A stretch of DNA of 32,925 nucleotides from Flavobacterium psychrophilum. GTDB taxonomy: Bacteria > Bacteroidota > Bacteroidia > Flavobacteriales > Flavobacteriaceae. The stretch spans positions 1 through 32,925 of the forward strand of contig CAMCTL010000013.1 of assembly GCA_945878515.1 (NCBI GenBank). Direction: 5' to 3'. This document shows positions 1-8,695 of this stretch, in pieces. Numbering within the stretch: the stretch's first letter is position 1; each line of letters starts with the position of its first letter. A program made the translations under genes and the position numbers. The notes under the pieces were generated by a model. It did not search any database and had not been told where the DNA came from. It worked only from the letters and a program-made list of their open reading frames with translations.

Positions 1-591
1 GAAACTATAATTTTAAACAGAGCCACAAAATCATTGACATTATACTTTCAAATGATAGGTCGAGGTTCACGAAAATTGCCCAACAAAGACACATTTTCTG
101 TAATTGATTTAGGAAATAATGCAGCTCGTTTTGGCTTGTGGAACGAACCCGTAAATTGGCAACACATCTTTAAATCACCTGAATTTTATCTTGAAAATTT
201 ACGCGACGATACCGAAATAGAATTGTATTTTAAATACGCTATGCCACCAGAGTTACGAGCGAAATTCGCAAAAACCAAAGTAGTAACTTTTGATGTTGAT
301 GAAGAACATAAATTAGCCATTGCACAAAATTTGCGTTCCAAGATTGTTTTAGACAAATCTTTGGAACAACATGCCGCTATGTGTGTCGATAATACTGAGG
401 AATTAAAAGATGCCAAAGATTTGTCCAAAGAACTTGAGCCTGATATCGAATGTCGTTTAAAACGTTATGCAAAATGCTTGAGCCAATGCAGTAAAAATTA
501 CCGCGAATGGCTGGTCGAAGATTACAAACAAAAGCTAATATTATTGATAGGGAAGAAGTATCGCGAAAAAATCATGAACGAAGCTGATTAA
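1..591 (+). CDS. SF2 DEAD/DEAH-box helicase, C-terminal part (5' truncated by window edge)
   Basis: The reading frame is open from base 1, so the gene starts upstream of the window; the TTG at 34 is internal. The first residues contain QMIGRGSR, the arginine-finger motif VI of superfamily 2 helicases (Q.iGRg.R), preceded by the N-R-A-T-x-S-L-T-L-Y strand/helix of RecA-like domain 2. Motif VI is followed by a family-specific tail of about 170 residues, rich in charged residues and probably helical, with two cysteines near residue 160. The protein would use ATP to translocate on or unwind nucleic acid. Without the N-terminal domain I cannot separate a UvrB/SSL2-like repair helicase from a stand-alone restriction-type helicase. 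The gene ends at a TAA just before a repeat-rich spacer. Confidence 0.75.
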   Translation, partial: ETIILNRATKSLTLYFQMIGRGSRKLPNKDTFSVIDLGNNAARFGLWNEPVNWQHIFKSPEFYLENLRDDTEIELYFKYAMPPELRAKFAKTKVVTFDVDEEHKLAIAQNLRSKIVLDKSLEQHAAMCVDNTEELKDAKDLSKELEPDIECRLKRYAKCLSQCSKNYREWLVEDYKQKLILLIGKKYREKIMNEAD

Positions 592-698
592 TTTTAGATT
601 GCAGATTTTTGATCTCAGATTGTAGATTTCAACTATTTGATATTTTTTGAACTTATAGTACCAATTTGATTAAATTGGCGATGAGAAAGTCCGGTACG

Positions 699-910
699 GA
701 CGATTCATATTGTAGCAACGGATTTTAATCCGTTGAATAAGGACGATTCATATTGTAACAACGGATTTTAATCCGTTGAATAAGTACGATTCATATTGTA
801 ACAACGGATTTTAATCCATTGAATAAAGACGAATAATATTGTAGCAACGGATTTTAATACGTTGAATAAGGACGAATAATATTGCAGCAACGGATTTTAA
901 TACGTTGAAT
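699..910. repeat. Five tandem 43-bp repeats, each with a 20-bp palindrome
   Basis: Copies begin at 699, 742, 785, 828 and 871, an exact 43-bp period; the last copy is cut at about 910. Each unit contains CAACGGATTTTAATCCGTTG, which folds into a 9-bp stem with a TT loop. Copies 1 and 2 are perfect, copy 3 has one arm change (ATCCATTG), and copies 4 and 5 share another (ATACGTTG). The left part of the unit also switches from ATTCAT to ATAATA between copies 3 and 4. A further arm, AATCCGTTG, lies at 921-929. Two smaller inverted repeats precede the array, at 661-678 (CCAATTT/AAATTGG) and 689-701 (GTCCG/CGGAC). It occupies most of the 375-bp gene-free stretch 592-966, in which I see no coding sequence; 595-650 is a degenerate AGATTGCAGATTT-like repeat. 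Confidence 0.92.
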
Positions 911-966
911 TTCGGAACAAAATCCGTTGTCATAACAACAATTTTAATAATTTTTTAATCAACAAA

Positions 967-2301
967 ATGTCAAAAAAATTCGCCGATTTAGGAATCCAAG
1001 AATCCATCATAAAAGCACTTTTTGAATTAAAAATTGTTGTGCCAACAGAAATTCAGCAGAAGGCAATTCCATTGCTATTATCCAATACTGATGTGGTTGG
1101 ATTGGCAAAGACAGGAACTGGAAAAACAGCGGCTTTTGGTTTACCATTACTTCAATTAATAGATTCTAAAATTATTAATATTCAAGCTGTTATTCTTGCT
1201 CCAACTCGTGAATTAGGGCATCAAATTTGTAGTAATTTAGAGGCTTTCGCCAAATATCATCCAGAAGTGTCCATTGCAGAAATTTGCGGTGGAATTCCAA
1301 TTAAACCACAAATCGAACGATTGACTTTGCCAACACATATTGTTGTGGCAACACCCGGAAGATTGATAGATTTGATTCAGCGCAACGCCATAAATCTGAA
1401 AGAAACAAAATTTTTAGTTCTTGATGAAGCTGACGAAATGGTCAGTATCCTAAAAGAAAGTTTAGACGAAATCATCGCAGAATTACCTAAAAATCGCCGA
1501 ACATTTCTTTTTTCGGCCACAATGCCAGGAACAATAAAGCAATTGATACAGAATTACTTGAACAAAAATGTAGTTCAAGTCAGCGCCGATATGCAAACTG
1601 TAGGCAATCAGGGAATTGATCACCAATATATTGTTGTAGATCCAATAGAAAAATTAGATGTTTTGATGCACTTTCTCACTTCAAAAGAGGGAGAACGTGG
1701 CATTATTTTTTGTAAAACCAAAGCTGCAGTTAATAAATTAGCTAAAAATCTCGCCATTAACCGATTTTCTTCTGGAGCATTGCACGGCAGCTTGTCTCAG
1801 GGAATCCGTGATCGAATTATGGAACAATTCCGTGAAGGACATATTAATATTTTGGTCGCAACAGATTTGGCAGCTAGAGGAATTGACGTAAAGGAAATTT
1901 CTTATGTAGTCAATTATCATTTGCCTGATGTGTACGAACTCTATGTTCACCGTAGCGGTAGAACAGCAAGAGCGGGCAGAAATGGACTTTCGTTAACGGT
2001 TTTACAACAAGAAGAAGTTGCGGAAATTGCGGATTTCGAGAGTCAATTGGGAATTAAATTCAGCAAATTCAAAAAACCATCAGCCGAAAATATCGAAGAA
2101 AACAATACGATTTTATGGGCAAAACAAATTTTCAAAACCAAACCCAATCACGAAATTTCAGCCGAATTTAAAACCAAAATCAAAACTATTTTTCATCATC
2201 TAACCAAAGATGAATTGATAGAAAAATTGTTGGCCAACCAATTGCTTCAAACTAAAGTTGAGGCAACTGCTCCAAAACCTGTTAAGAAATTCAAAAATTA
2301 A
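967..2301 (+). CDS. DEAD-box ATP-dependent RNA helicase
   Basis: A 444-residue protein with the full set of DEAD-box motifs in order: Q motif (PTEIQ, residues 26-30), Walker A AKTGTGKT (47-54), PTREL (79-83), TPGR (129-132), DEAD (153-156), SAT (183-185), IIFCKT, ATDLAARGID and HRSGRTARAG (about 320-332). It unwinds or remodels RNA duplexes in the cytoplasm at the cost of ATP, usually in ribosome assembly or mRNA decay and often in cold adaptation. The tail of about 90 residues is lysine-rich, ends in K-P-V-K-K-F-K-N and lacks an obvious RRM-type DbpA domain. It cannot be assigned to RhlE, DeaD or DbpA by eye. The ATG at 967 gives the usual N-terminus directly ahead of the Q motif. Confidence 0.93.
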   Translation: MSKKFADLGIQESIIKALFELKIVVPTEIQQKAIPLLLSNTDVVGLAKTGTGKTAAFGLPLLQLIDSKIINIQAVILAPTRELGHQICSNLEAFAKYHPEVSIAEICGGIPIKPQIERLTLPTHIVVATPGRLIDLIQRNAINLKETKFLVLDEADEMVSILKESLDEIIAELPKNRRTFLFSATMPGTIKQLIQNYLNKNVVQVSADMQTVGNQGIDHQYIVVDPIEKLDVLMHFLTSKEGERGIIFCKTKAAVNKLAKNLAINRFSSGALHGSLSQGIRDRIMEQFREGHINILVATDLAARGIDVKEISYVVNYHLPDVYELYVHRSGRTARAGRNGLSLTVLQQEEVAEIADFESQLGIKFSKFKKPSAENIEENNTILWAKQIFKTKPNHEISAEFKTKIKTIFHHLTKDELIEKLLANQLLQTKVEATAPKPVKKFKN

Positions 2302-2361
2302 TATAAAATAGAATTTACAAGTAGCATTATATCATATCTAACAATTACAAATAAATAAAAG

Positions 2362-3633
2362 ATGAAAATACTAATCATTGGCGGCGGTTTTGCTGGAATA
2401 AATTTAGCCAAAGAACTTGAAAATCATAAAGAAATTGAAGTTGTACTTATTGACAAAAACAATTATAATTTTTTCGCACCACTTATTTATCAGGTCGCTA
2501 CTGCTTACTTGGAACCATCAAGCATTAGTTATCCTTTTAGAAAATTTTTTGCTGGCAAAAAAAACCTTCAGTTTCGCTTGGGCGAATTACAAAAAGTAAT
2601 TCCTGAACAAAATAAAATTATTCTCAACAACGGCGAACTGACTTACGATTATTTGGTTTTTGCAACCGGTGCAGAAACGAGCTATTTTGGGATGGAAAAT
2701 GTCAAGAAAAATGCGATTCCAATGAAAACGCTCAATGATGCTATAGAAATGCGTAATACACTTTTGAAAAATCTAGAAAAAGCTGCTATTTGCAAAGACA
2801 TTCGCGAGCGAAGAAAATTGCTAACCATTGTAGTTGCTGGAGGCGGTCCAACAGGAGTAGAAGTTTCTGGCATGTTTGCCGAGATGCGAAAAAGCATTTT
2901 ACTGAAAGAATACCCTGAATTGGCTACTGCAGCAAGCAAGATTTATTTAGTAGATGGTGCTGCTTCATTGTTAGCACCAATGAGTGAGGCTTCTCAAAAA
3001 GACACTTTAAAAGCTTTAACCGAACTTGGCGTCGAAGTAAGATTAAATGCTCGAGTTGTAAACTATGAAAATGATATCGTTTACTTTGCTGATGGAGAAA
3101 CAATTGTAACTAAAAATTTAATTTGGGCTGCTGGCGTTACAGCAAGAGCCTTTGAAGGAATTCCAACCGAAAGTTACGGACGAGGAAAAAGATTGCTAAC
3201 CGATGCCCATAACAAAGTAAAGTCAACCGAAAATATTTATGCCATTGGTGATACTTGTATTCAACTTACAGATGCAAATTTTCCAGATGGACATCCACAA
3301 GTGGCACAAGTAGCGATTCAGCAAGGAATTAACTTAGCAGATAACTTTAAATTGATGCTTAAGAACAAACCTCTTAAACCATTTAAATACAATGACAAAG
3401 GCTCTATGGCAATCATTGGAAAAATGAAAGCTGTTGTTGACTTACCTAGTCCAAAATTACATTTTAAGGGTTCTTTTGCGTGGTTGATTTGGTTGTTTGT
3501 ACATTTAATGTCATTGATTTCATATCGAAATAGAATAATGACTTTTTATAATTGGATGGTCGCTTATTTCTCAAAAGATCAATCATTGAGAATGATTATC
3601 AGACCTGAGAAAAGAAAAAAAATTGAACTTTAA
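2362..3633 (+). CDS. Type II NADH dehydrogenase (NDH-2-like NAD(P)/FAD oxidoreductase)
   Basis: A 423-residue two-dinucleotide-binding flavoprotein. The first Rossmann motif is GGGFAG (residues 7-12, FAD), the second is VVAGGGPTGVEVSG (157-170, NADH), and the late FAD motif is the IYAIGD segment. The C-terminal 70 residues contain a hydrophobic, aromatic stretch (FAWLIWLFVHLMSL) typical of the amphipathic/membrane anchor of NDH-2. The enzyme would pass electrons from NADH to menaquinone on the inner face of the cytoplasmic membrane without pumping protons. It follows the RNA helicase by 60 bp on the same strand; I see no strong promoter between them. A strong terminator follows. Confidence 0.88.
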   Translation: MKILIIGGGFAGINLAKELENHKEIEVVLIDKNNYNFFAPLIYQVATAYLEPSSISYPFRKFFAGKKNLQFRLGELQKVIPEQNKIILNNGELTYDYLVFATGAETSYFGMENVKKNAIPMKTLNDAIEMRNTLLKNLEKAAICKDIRERRKLLTIVVAGGGPTGVEVSGMFAEMRKSILLKEYPELATAASKIYLVDGAASLLAPMSEASQKDTLKALTELGVEVRLNARVVNYENDIVYFADGETIVTKNLIWAAGVTARAFEGIPTESYGRGKRLLTDAHNKVKSTENIYAIGDTCIQLTDANFPDGHPQVAQVAIQQGINLADNFKLMLKNKPLKPFKYNDKGSMAIIGKMKAVVDLPSPKLHFKGSFAWLIWLFVHLMSLISYRNRIMTFYNWMVAYFSKDQSLRMIIRPEKRKKIEL

Positions 3634-3657
3634 TTTTGATAATTTAAGAAATAAATA

Positions 3658-3696
3658 GGCGGTTAGAATCATTGAGATTTTAACCGCCTGTTTTTT
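3658..3696 (+). terminator. Rho-independent terminator after the NADH dehydrogenase gene
   Basis: A 13-bp stem, GGCGGTTAGAATC (3658-3670) with GATTTTAACCGCC (3676-3688), has one G-U pair and a 5-nt loop and is followed by TGTTTTTT. Only the plus strand has the T run, so it serves the upstream plus-strand gene. Confidence 0.9.
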
Positions 3697-3817
3697 GAAG
3701 TAAACGTGATAATGTTAGTACAGGGCTGAATTGATATTTTTTTAATCTATAAAGGATTTAAAAATTCTTCTAAATTATCCAAAAAATATTAGTTTGCTGC
3801 CTCAAAACTAGATAGGA

Positions 3818-4276
3818 TTAATTGCTTGCTTCAATTAAATCAAGTACTTTTTTTAAATTGTCTTGATCCGTTTTTATCGAAAATAATTGTCCTTCTATCA
3901 TCATAAATTGTCCTGAAGTTAAATCTTCTGCATTGCCTAATGCTTCTTCGTAAGTTTTGATAGCTGCATCTTCTCCAAAAACGCAAGAATCAAGAATCAT
4001 TTTTCTGTCCTTACCGGTAACAGCAGATTTTACATCCATCCAAATCCTATATATTTTCCCGCTTGTTGTGGTTGATTCGGTTTGTTTTCCGCCTAAGTTT
4101 TTAACTTCAGCAACTAGTTGTGCTTTAATTCTAATACTTGTTTCCGTCGCATTTGCAAACATCATTTTTAAATCTGTTTCTTCAACTTCTTTTGATGCTG
4201 TTTCGTAACCATAAATTCTGTCGTTGTTGATTTCAATGAGCGAATTCAAGACATCAATTGCTTTCTCTGTTTTCAT
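3818..4276 (-). CDS. PA2169-family (DUF2383) four-helix-bundle protein
   Basis: A 152-residue, almost entirely helical protein with no signal peptide. It matches the DUF2383/PA2169 pattern: an N-terminal helix with L-N-x-L-I-E-I-N-N-D-R-I-x-G-Y, a glycine-containing hinge near residue 70, a W-x-D-x-K-S-A-x-T-G turn near 82-92, and a helix with C-x-x-G-E-D-A-A-I-K-x-Y-E-x-A. The fold resembles the ferritin-like superfamily, but the E-x-x-H metal ligands are not evident, so no enzymatic role is claimed. Such proteins are often linked to stress or the stationary phase; that is family knowledge, not seen here. It is a single gene, divergent from nothing and convergent with the NADH dehydrogenase gene. 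Confidence 0.8.
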   Translation of the reverse strand: MKTEKAIDVLNSLIEINNDRIYGYETASKEVEETDLKMMFANATETSIRIKAQLVAEVKNLGGKQTESTTTSGKIYRIWMDVKSAVTGKDRKMILDSCVFGEDAAIKTYEEALGNAEDLTSGQFMMIEGQLFSIKTDQDNLKKVLDLIEASN

Positions 4277-4312
4277 TTTTTTTCTTTTTAAAATTGTTAC
4301 TTAATCCAAATA

Positions 4313-4320
4313 CAAAGGTG
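4313..4320 (-). promoter_or_regulatory. Probable -7 box for the DUF2383 gene
   Basis: On the minus strand this reads CACCTTTG, one mismatch from the Bacteroidota consensus TAnnTTTG, and lies about 37 bp upstream of the ATG. No clear TTTG -33 element is visible at the expected distance. Confidence 0.4.
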
Positions 4321-4540
4321 GGCTTAATTGATTTGCATCATTTTACACAATTATTAAAATAGTTTACAATATTTTGAGATTGAAGAAAGAAAAAAAAATG
4401 GTAGCTCGAGAGCTTCAAATTCGAGGAAGGCAGCGCTTGGAACAGTAGTATATAGAATATTTTAGAGCGTTGCTTTAATATTTAAAGCAAACTTTTTCTA
4501 ATTTTCAGATTTTAGCAAAAGTTTAAATTACTTAAATAAC

Positions 4541-5308
4541 TTAATCTTTTGAAAAATGACTTTCTTGTAGATTTTGGGTGAAAAGAAAAGAATTATTCAC
4601 CACTTCGCCAATTATAATTATAGCGGGTGAGGAAATTTGTTTGAGTTCTACTAATTTTAAGATAGAATCAATAGTTCCAGATACTTTTTTCTGGTTATCT
4701 TTTGTTCCGTTTTGAATGATAACAACAGGCAAATTATCAGTTCTATTTTTTTGATAAATTGAGATGATTTCATCTAATTTGTGCATTCCCATTAAAACAA
4801 CTACAGTGGCCGAAGATTTTGAAGCTAATGATATATCTGTCGACAATTTATGGTCAGAAGTAGTTCCTGTAATAACCCAAAAACTTTCGGAAATTCCGCG
4901 TTGTGTTAGACTAATTCCATTCGATGCAGGCACTCCTAAAGCCGAAGAAATACCGGGAACAATTGCGGTTTCTATTCCAAATCGTTGTGCATACGCTATT
5001 TCTTCGCTTCCGCGTCCGAAAACAAATGGATCTCCACCTTTCAATCTTACTACGTGACCAAAACTTTTTGCTTGTGATACAATTAGCTCATTAATTTGAT
5101 CTTGGCTGTAAGCATGGCAACCCAATCTTTTTCCAACAAAAATAGAATTTGCTTTTGCAGCATATTGCAATAATTCTTCGTTTACTAGCGCGTCATACAA
5201 GACTACATCTGCACTTTCTAGCGCTTTAATTGCCTTTAAAGTAATTAATTCTGAATCTCCTGGACCAGCACCTACAACGGTTAATTTTGGAATATTTATT
5301 GGCTTCAT
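4541..5308 (-). CDS. cobA: Uroporphyrinogen-III C-methyltransferase (SUMT)
   Basis: A 255-residue protein with the tetrapyrrole-methylase fold. It has VGAGPGD (residues 12-18), the K-R-x-G-C-H motif near residue 60, RLKGGDPFVFGRG near 90-102, and G-I-S-S-A-L-G-V-P-A-S-N-G-I with T-Q-R-G near 120-137. It transfers two methyl groups from SAM to uroporphyrinogen III, giving precorrin-2, the first committed step to sirohaem or cobalamin. The length is that of a stand-alone SUMT; there is no fused CysG oxidase/chelatase or HemD domain, and no cobalamin genes are nearby. In flavobacteria this enzyme usually supplies sirohaem to assimilatory sulfite or nitrite reductase. A promoter with an overlapping palindrome lies upstream. 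Confidence 0.93.
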   Translation of the reverse strand: MKPINIPKLTVVGAGPGDSELITLKAIKALESADVVLYDALVNEELLQYAAKANSIFVGKRLGCHAYSQDQINELIVSQAKSFGHVVRLKGGDPFVFGRGSEEIAYAQRFGIETAIVPGISSALGVPASNGISLTQRGISESFWVITGTTSDHKLSTDISLASKSSATVVVLMGMHKLDEIISIYQKNRTDNLPVVIIQNGTKDNQKKVSGTIDSILKLVELKQISSPAIIIIGEVVNNSFLFTQNLQESHFSKD

Positions 5309-5361
5309 TTTCTGAAAGTTTGGAAATTATGTTGACTATTTATGGAAATATAATCGCTATG

Positions 5362-5377
5362 TAAGTATTTTTACTTA
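5362..5377 (-). promoter_or_regulatory. Candidate operator: perfect inverted repeat in the cobA leader
   Basis: TAAGTA-TTTT-TACTTA is a perfect 6+4+6 palindrome that begins 3 bp downstream of the cobA -7 box. It would therefore cover the transcription start, a position expected for a repressor. No regulator is identified. Confidence 0.45.
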
Positions 5378-5379
5378 GG

Positions 5380-5387
5380 CAAAAGTA
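5380..5387 (-). promoter_or_regulatory. -7 promoter element of cobA
   Basis: On the minus strand this reads TACTTTTG, an exact match to TAnnTTTG, about 72 bp ahead of the cobA ATG. A TTTG at the usual -33 distance is not seen. Confidence 0.6.
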
Positions 5388-5466
5388 TGAAATAAATACG
5401 TAATTATTTAATATTAAAAACAAAAATCATACTCATTAAGATTTGCAAGCAATGACACTAACAATT

Positions 5467-6483
5467 CTAATTTCCACTTTTATCAACTACAGGACGGTTT
5501 TCTCTATTGGCTATTTCCCATGCGATAGCAAAAGCTAGTTGTGTTCTTTTGGTTAGCGCGTCAAATTCTATTTTATCAACTTCGTCCGAAGCTTGATGAT
5601 AATCAGCGTGAACACCATTAAAAAGAAAAACAGAAGGAATACCATTTTTAGCAAAATTGTAATGATCTGAACGATAATAAAAACGATTTGGGTCTTTTTT
5701 ATCATTGAATTTATAATCGACAAACAAGTTAATATGCTTCTTATTTGCTTCTTCGCAAATGTTGTACAAATCCGTTGAAAGATAGTCAGAACCAATTAAG
5801 TACACATAATTATTAGAATCTTTGTGAAATTCATCCCTACGACCAATCATATCAATATTAACATTAGTTATGGTGTTTGCCAGAGGAAACAGCGGGTTTT
5901 CAGAATAAAATCGAGAACCATGAAGTCCATGTTCTTCGCCTGTAACGTGGAGAATTAATACAGAACGCTTTGGGCCATGGCCTTCTTTCTGAGCAATTTT
6001 AAATGCTTGTGCAATTTCTAATAATGCGACAGTTCCAGATCCATCATCGTCCGCACCGTTATAAACTAAACCATTCTTTAGACCAATATGGTCATAATGT
6101 GCAGAAATCACGATTACTTCATTTGGTTTTTCAGACCCTTCAATAAAGGCCCAAATATTTTCGGAATCGGGTAAATTTTCATTTCTATTTGCGTTCAAAT
6201 AGGACGCTGGGATTTTTTGAAAATAATCTGCTGCGCCTTTTGGAAATGGTATTTTGTTGGTTTTGTAGTGATTTATCAAATATGCGCCCGCCTTTTTTTG
6301 TCCTGAAGACCCAGTTTCCCGACCTTCCATTTCATCGGAAGCTACAATGTTCAGGTGTTTTTTTAAATCTGCTTCGGTAATGGTTTTGATGTATTTTGTT
6401 GGAGTAACCTCTGCAATGCTGCTATTTTGTGATGTACATAAAAGCGTTGAAGCTAACGAAAGTAGAAATAGTATTTTTTTCAT
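5467..6483 (-). CDS. Secreted M28-family zinc metallopeptidase
   Basis: A 338-residue precursor with an N-terminal signal peptide (K-K-I-L-F-L-L-S-L-A-S-T-L-L-C). The LLC is a poor lipobox because the -1 residue is Leu. The catalytic M28 set is complete: SAHYDHIG with H129, G-A-D-D-D-G-S-G with the bridging Asp at about 146, TGEEHGL with catalytic Glu183 and ligand Glu184, N-I-D-M-I-G-R with D211, and H-A-D-Y-H with H296. It should be a di-zinc aminopeptidase or peptide/amide hydrolase acting outside the cytoplasmic membrane. It lies 35 bp downstream of the dienelactone-hydrolase-type gene on the same strand, so the two are probably cotranscribed. No PA domain or type IX secretion tail is present; the protein ends in a short charged tail. 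Confidence 0.9.
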   Translation of the reverse strand: MKKILFLLSLASTLLCTSQNSSIAEVTPTKYIKTITEADLKKHLNIVASDEMEGRETGSSGQKKAGAYLINHYKTNKIPFPKGAADYFQKIPASYLNANRNENLPDSENIWAFIEGSEKPNEVIVISAHYDHIGLKNGLVYNGADDDGSGTVALLEIAQAFKIAQKEGHGPKRSVLILHVTGEEHGLHGSRFYSENPLFPLANTITNVNIDMIGRRDEFHKDSNNYVYLIGSDYLSTDLYNICEEANKKHINLFVDYKFNDKKDPNRFYYRSDHYNFAKNGIPSVFLFNGVHADYHQASDEVDKIEFDALTKRTQLAFAIAWEIANRENRPVVDKSGN

Positions 6484-6518
6484 GTTTATAATTTAAAAAA
6501 ATTAATAGAAATGAGGCA

Positions 6519-7292
6519 TTATTTATTTAAGACCTCTTGCAAAAAAAGTTTCAAATGTTCCCAAGATCGATCTGCTGCAATCTTGTTGTAAGCTGCGCCT
6601 TTTGAATTGTCAGTTCCAGCTTCTGGATTGGTAAAGGAATGTACTGCATTGGCATAGTAAATCATTTGCCAATCAGCTTTTGCATCTCGCATCTCTTGCT
6701 GAAATGCTGTAATTTCTGTTGTCGGGACATAAGGATCATCGGCACCATGACAGACCAAAACTTTTGCAGTTATAGGTTCGATAGTTCTTTTTGCATCTCT
6801 ACCTAAACCACCATGAAATGAGACTGCGCCCTTAATATTCAAATGACTTCTTGAAGCCTCAAGTGCTCCAGTTCCACCAAAGCAGTAGCCAATGACTACA
6901 ATATTGTCGGGGTTTGATCCAGAAAGTATTAATTGTTCTAATGCCAATGAAATACGTTTTTGGTAATCCACAAAATTGGTTTTATAATAACCCGCTTTTT
7001 GTCCTGCTTCGGAGGTGTTTTTTGGATAATTGTCTTCGCCATAAATATCGGCAATAAAAGCATAATAACCCAATTTTGATAAGTTTTCGGCAGTATCTTT
7101 GGAAAGTTTGTCGATTCCCATCCAAGCTGGAAGTATCAGTATTCCTGGTTTTTGTTGGCTTTTTGATTTAGGCTGAATGCAAAAACCATTCAAAATTTGA
7201 TCACCATCTTTGTATTTTACAGCTTTCAATTGCGCAAATGTTGTGGAATAAACAGACAAAATGCATAGCATCAAATAGAGTATATTTTTCAT
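6519..7292 (-). CDS. Exported dienelactone hydrolase family protein
   Basis: A 257-residue alpha/beta-hydrolase with a cleavable signal peptide (hydrophobic residues 4-19, cleavage near T-F-A|Q). The nucleophile elbow is GYCFGG with Cys137 in place of Ser, which is the hallmark of dienelactone hydrolases. The other triad members are visible as G-A-D-D-P-Y-V-P (Asp at about 186) and A-V-H-S-F (His218). The substrate is unknown: family members cleave lactones and esters, and periplasmic versions are common in Bacteroidota without any aromatic-degradation context. No such pathway genes are nearby. It is the first gene of a likely two-gene unit with the M28 peptidase. Confidence 0.85.
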   Translation of the reverse strand: MKNILYLMLCILSVYSTTFAQLKAVKYKDGDQILNGFCIQPKSKSQQKPGILILPAWMGIDKLSKDTAENLSKLGYYAFIADIYGEDNYPKNTSEAGQKAGYYKTNFVDYQKRISLALEQLILSGSNPDNIVVIGYCFGGTGALEASRSHLNIKGAVSFHGGLGRDAKRTIEPITAKVLVCHGADDPYVPTTEITAFQQEMRDAKADWQMIYYANAVHSFTNPEAGTDNSKGAAYNKIAADRSWEHLKLFLQEVLNK

Positions 7293-7380
7293 AAAAATTT
7301 AATTTTCACAAATATCATAAATAAAACAGATATGATTACCGAAAACTACATTTTTTATGCATTTTGAAAATAAAAAATAC

Positions 7381-7388
7381 TAGTTTTG
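7381..7388 (+). promoter_or_regulatory. Possible -7 box of rocD
   Basis: TAGTTTTG matches TAnnTTTG and lies 23 bp before the rocD ATG. A TTTG at 7363-7366 is only 14 bp upstream, shorter than the usual 17-23 bp, so the call is tentative. Confidence 0.4.
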
Positions 7389-7411
7389 AAGTTGAAATAA
7401 AAAAATGAAAA

Positions 7412-8695
7412 ATGATACAATCTAACACAAATCTATCCTCAAAATCGGAAGCCCTAATCGAAAAAGAAAATAAGTACGGCGCCCATAATTATCATCCACT
7501 TCCTGTTGTTTTAGAAAAGGGTCAAGGTGTTTTTGTTTGGGATGTTGATGGAAAAAAGTACTATGATTTCCTATCGGCTTATTCAGCTGTGAATCAAGGG
7601 CATTGTCATCCAAAAATTATTGGAGCAATGACCAAACAAGCACAAACATTGACTTTGACTTCTCGTGCGTTTTACAATAACCAATTGGGCGTTTTTGAAG
7701 AATACATTACAAATTATTTTGGATTTGATAAAGTTTTACCAATGAATACAGGTGCCGAGGCTGTAGAAACTGCTTTAAAACTTTGTAGAAAATGGGCTTA
7801 CGAAGTAAAAGGCATACCTGAAAATATGGCACAGATTATTGTTTGTGAAAATAATTTTCATGGACGAACCACTACTATCATTTCTTTTTCTTCGGATGAA
7901 GGTGCAAGAAAAAGTTTTGGTCCGTACACCGGCGGTTTTATACAAATACCTTATGATGATATTGAGTCTTTAGAAAAAGTTTTGCTATCCACAAAAAATA
8001 TTGCTGGATTTTTGGTCGAACCCATTCAAGGTGAAGCTGGTGTTTATGTTCCGTCTGATGGATATTTGGCAAAAGCCAAAGCACTTTGTAAAGCAAACAA
8101 TGTTTTATTTATTGCTGACGAAGTTCAAACGGGTATTGCTCGTACAGGAAGATTACTAGCCACTTGCGGCAATTGTTCTTGCGATAATGGTTGTGAAAAT
8201 AAACCTGAGGTAAAGCCAGATATTTTAATTTTAGGAAAAGCAATTTCAGGTGGTGTTTATCCAGTTTCGGCGGTTTTGACCACCGATGAAATTATGAATG
8301 TCATTAAACCAGGGCAACACGGTTCTACTTTTGGAGGAAATCCAATTGCGGCAGCGGTTGCCATAGCGGCACTAGAAGTTGTTCGAGAGGAAAATTTAGC
8401 GCAAAATGCCGAAAGATTAGGCATTATCTTAAGAAAAGGATTGAACGAAATTGCCCAACAAAATCCATTAATTGAATTGGTTCGAGGAAAAGGATTGTTG
8501 AATGCCATTGTTATTAATTGTGGCGAGGATTCTGATTTGGCTTGGAACATTTGCCTTCGTTTTAGAGATTATGGATTGTTGGCCAAACCCACTCACGGCA
8601 ACAAAATACGTTTTGCGCCGCCATTGGTCATCACTGAAGCTCAAATTCAGGAGTGCTTGTTAATAATCGAGAAAGCATTGAATGATTTTAAATAA
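7412..8695 (+). CDS. rocD: Ornithine--oxo-acid transaminase with Cys-rich insert
   Basis: A 427-residue PLP-dependent class III aminotransferase that converts ornithine and 2-oxoglutarate to glutamate semialdehyde and glutamate. Diagnostic segments are [13 protein letters not shown] (28-39), the PLP phosphate loop N-T-G-A-E-A (112-117), N-N-F-H-G-R-T (147-153), E-P-I-Q-G-E-A-G (203-210), A-D-E-V-Q-T-G (235-241) and the Schiff-base lysine K276 in LGKAISGG. Between residues 251 and 268 there is an insert with four cysteines, C252-x2-C255-x-C257-x3-C261, where canonical enzymes have only a short link before the K-P-D-I-L strand. A metal site is possible. It is monocistronic by context. Confidence 0.95.
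   Translation: MIQSNTNLSSKSEALIEKENKYGAHNYHPLPVVLEKGQGVFVWDVDGKKYYDFLSAYSAVNQGHCHPKIIGAMTKQAQTLTLTSRAFYNNQLGVFEEYITNYFGFDKVLPMNTGAEAVETALKLCRKWAYEVKGIPENMAQIIVCENNFHGRTTTIISFSSDEGARKSFGPYTGGFIQIPYDDIESLEKVLLSTKNIAGFLVEPIQGEAGVYVPSDGYLAKAKALCKANNVLFIADEVQTGIARTGRLLATCGNCSCDNGCENKPEVKPDILILGKAISGGVYPVSAVLTTDEIMNVIKPGQHGSTFGGNPIAAAVAIAALEVVREENLAQNAERLGIILRKGLNEIAQQNPLIELVRGKGLLNAIVINCGEDSDLAWNICLRFRDYGLLAKPTHGNKIRFAPPLVITEAQIQECLLIIEKALNDFK

Noticed and set aside
699..910. CRISPR array
   Set aside because: The 43-bp units are contiguous with no unique spacers and no cas genes are nearby.
3818..4276. Ferritin/Dps-like iron storage protein
   Set aside because: The helical bundle lacks the E-x-x-H and Dps metal ligands; the sequence pattern is that of DUF2383/PA2169.
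4470..4490. TTGCTTTAA-TAT-TTAAAGCAA hairpin as a terminator
   Set aside because: The stem is perfect, but the T-rich tract follows on the plus strand, where no upstream gene is transcribed; on the minus strand after cobA there is no T run.
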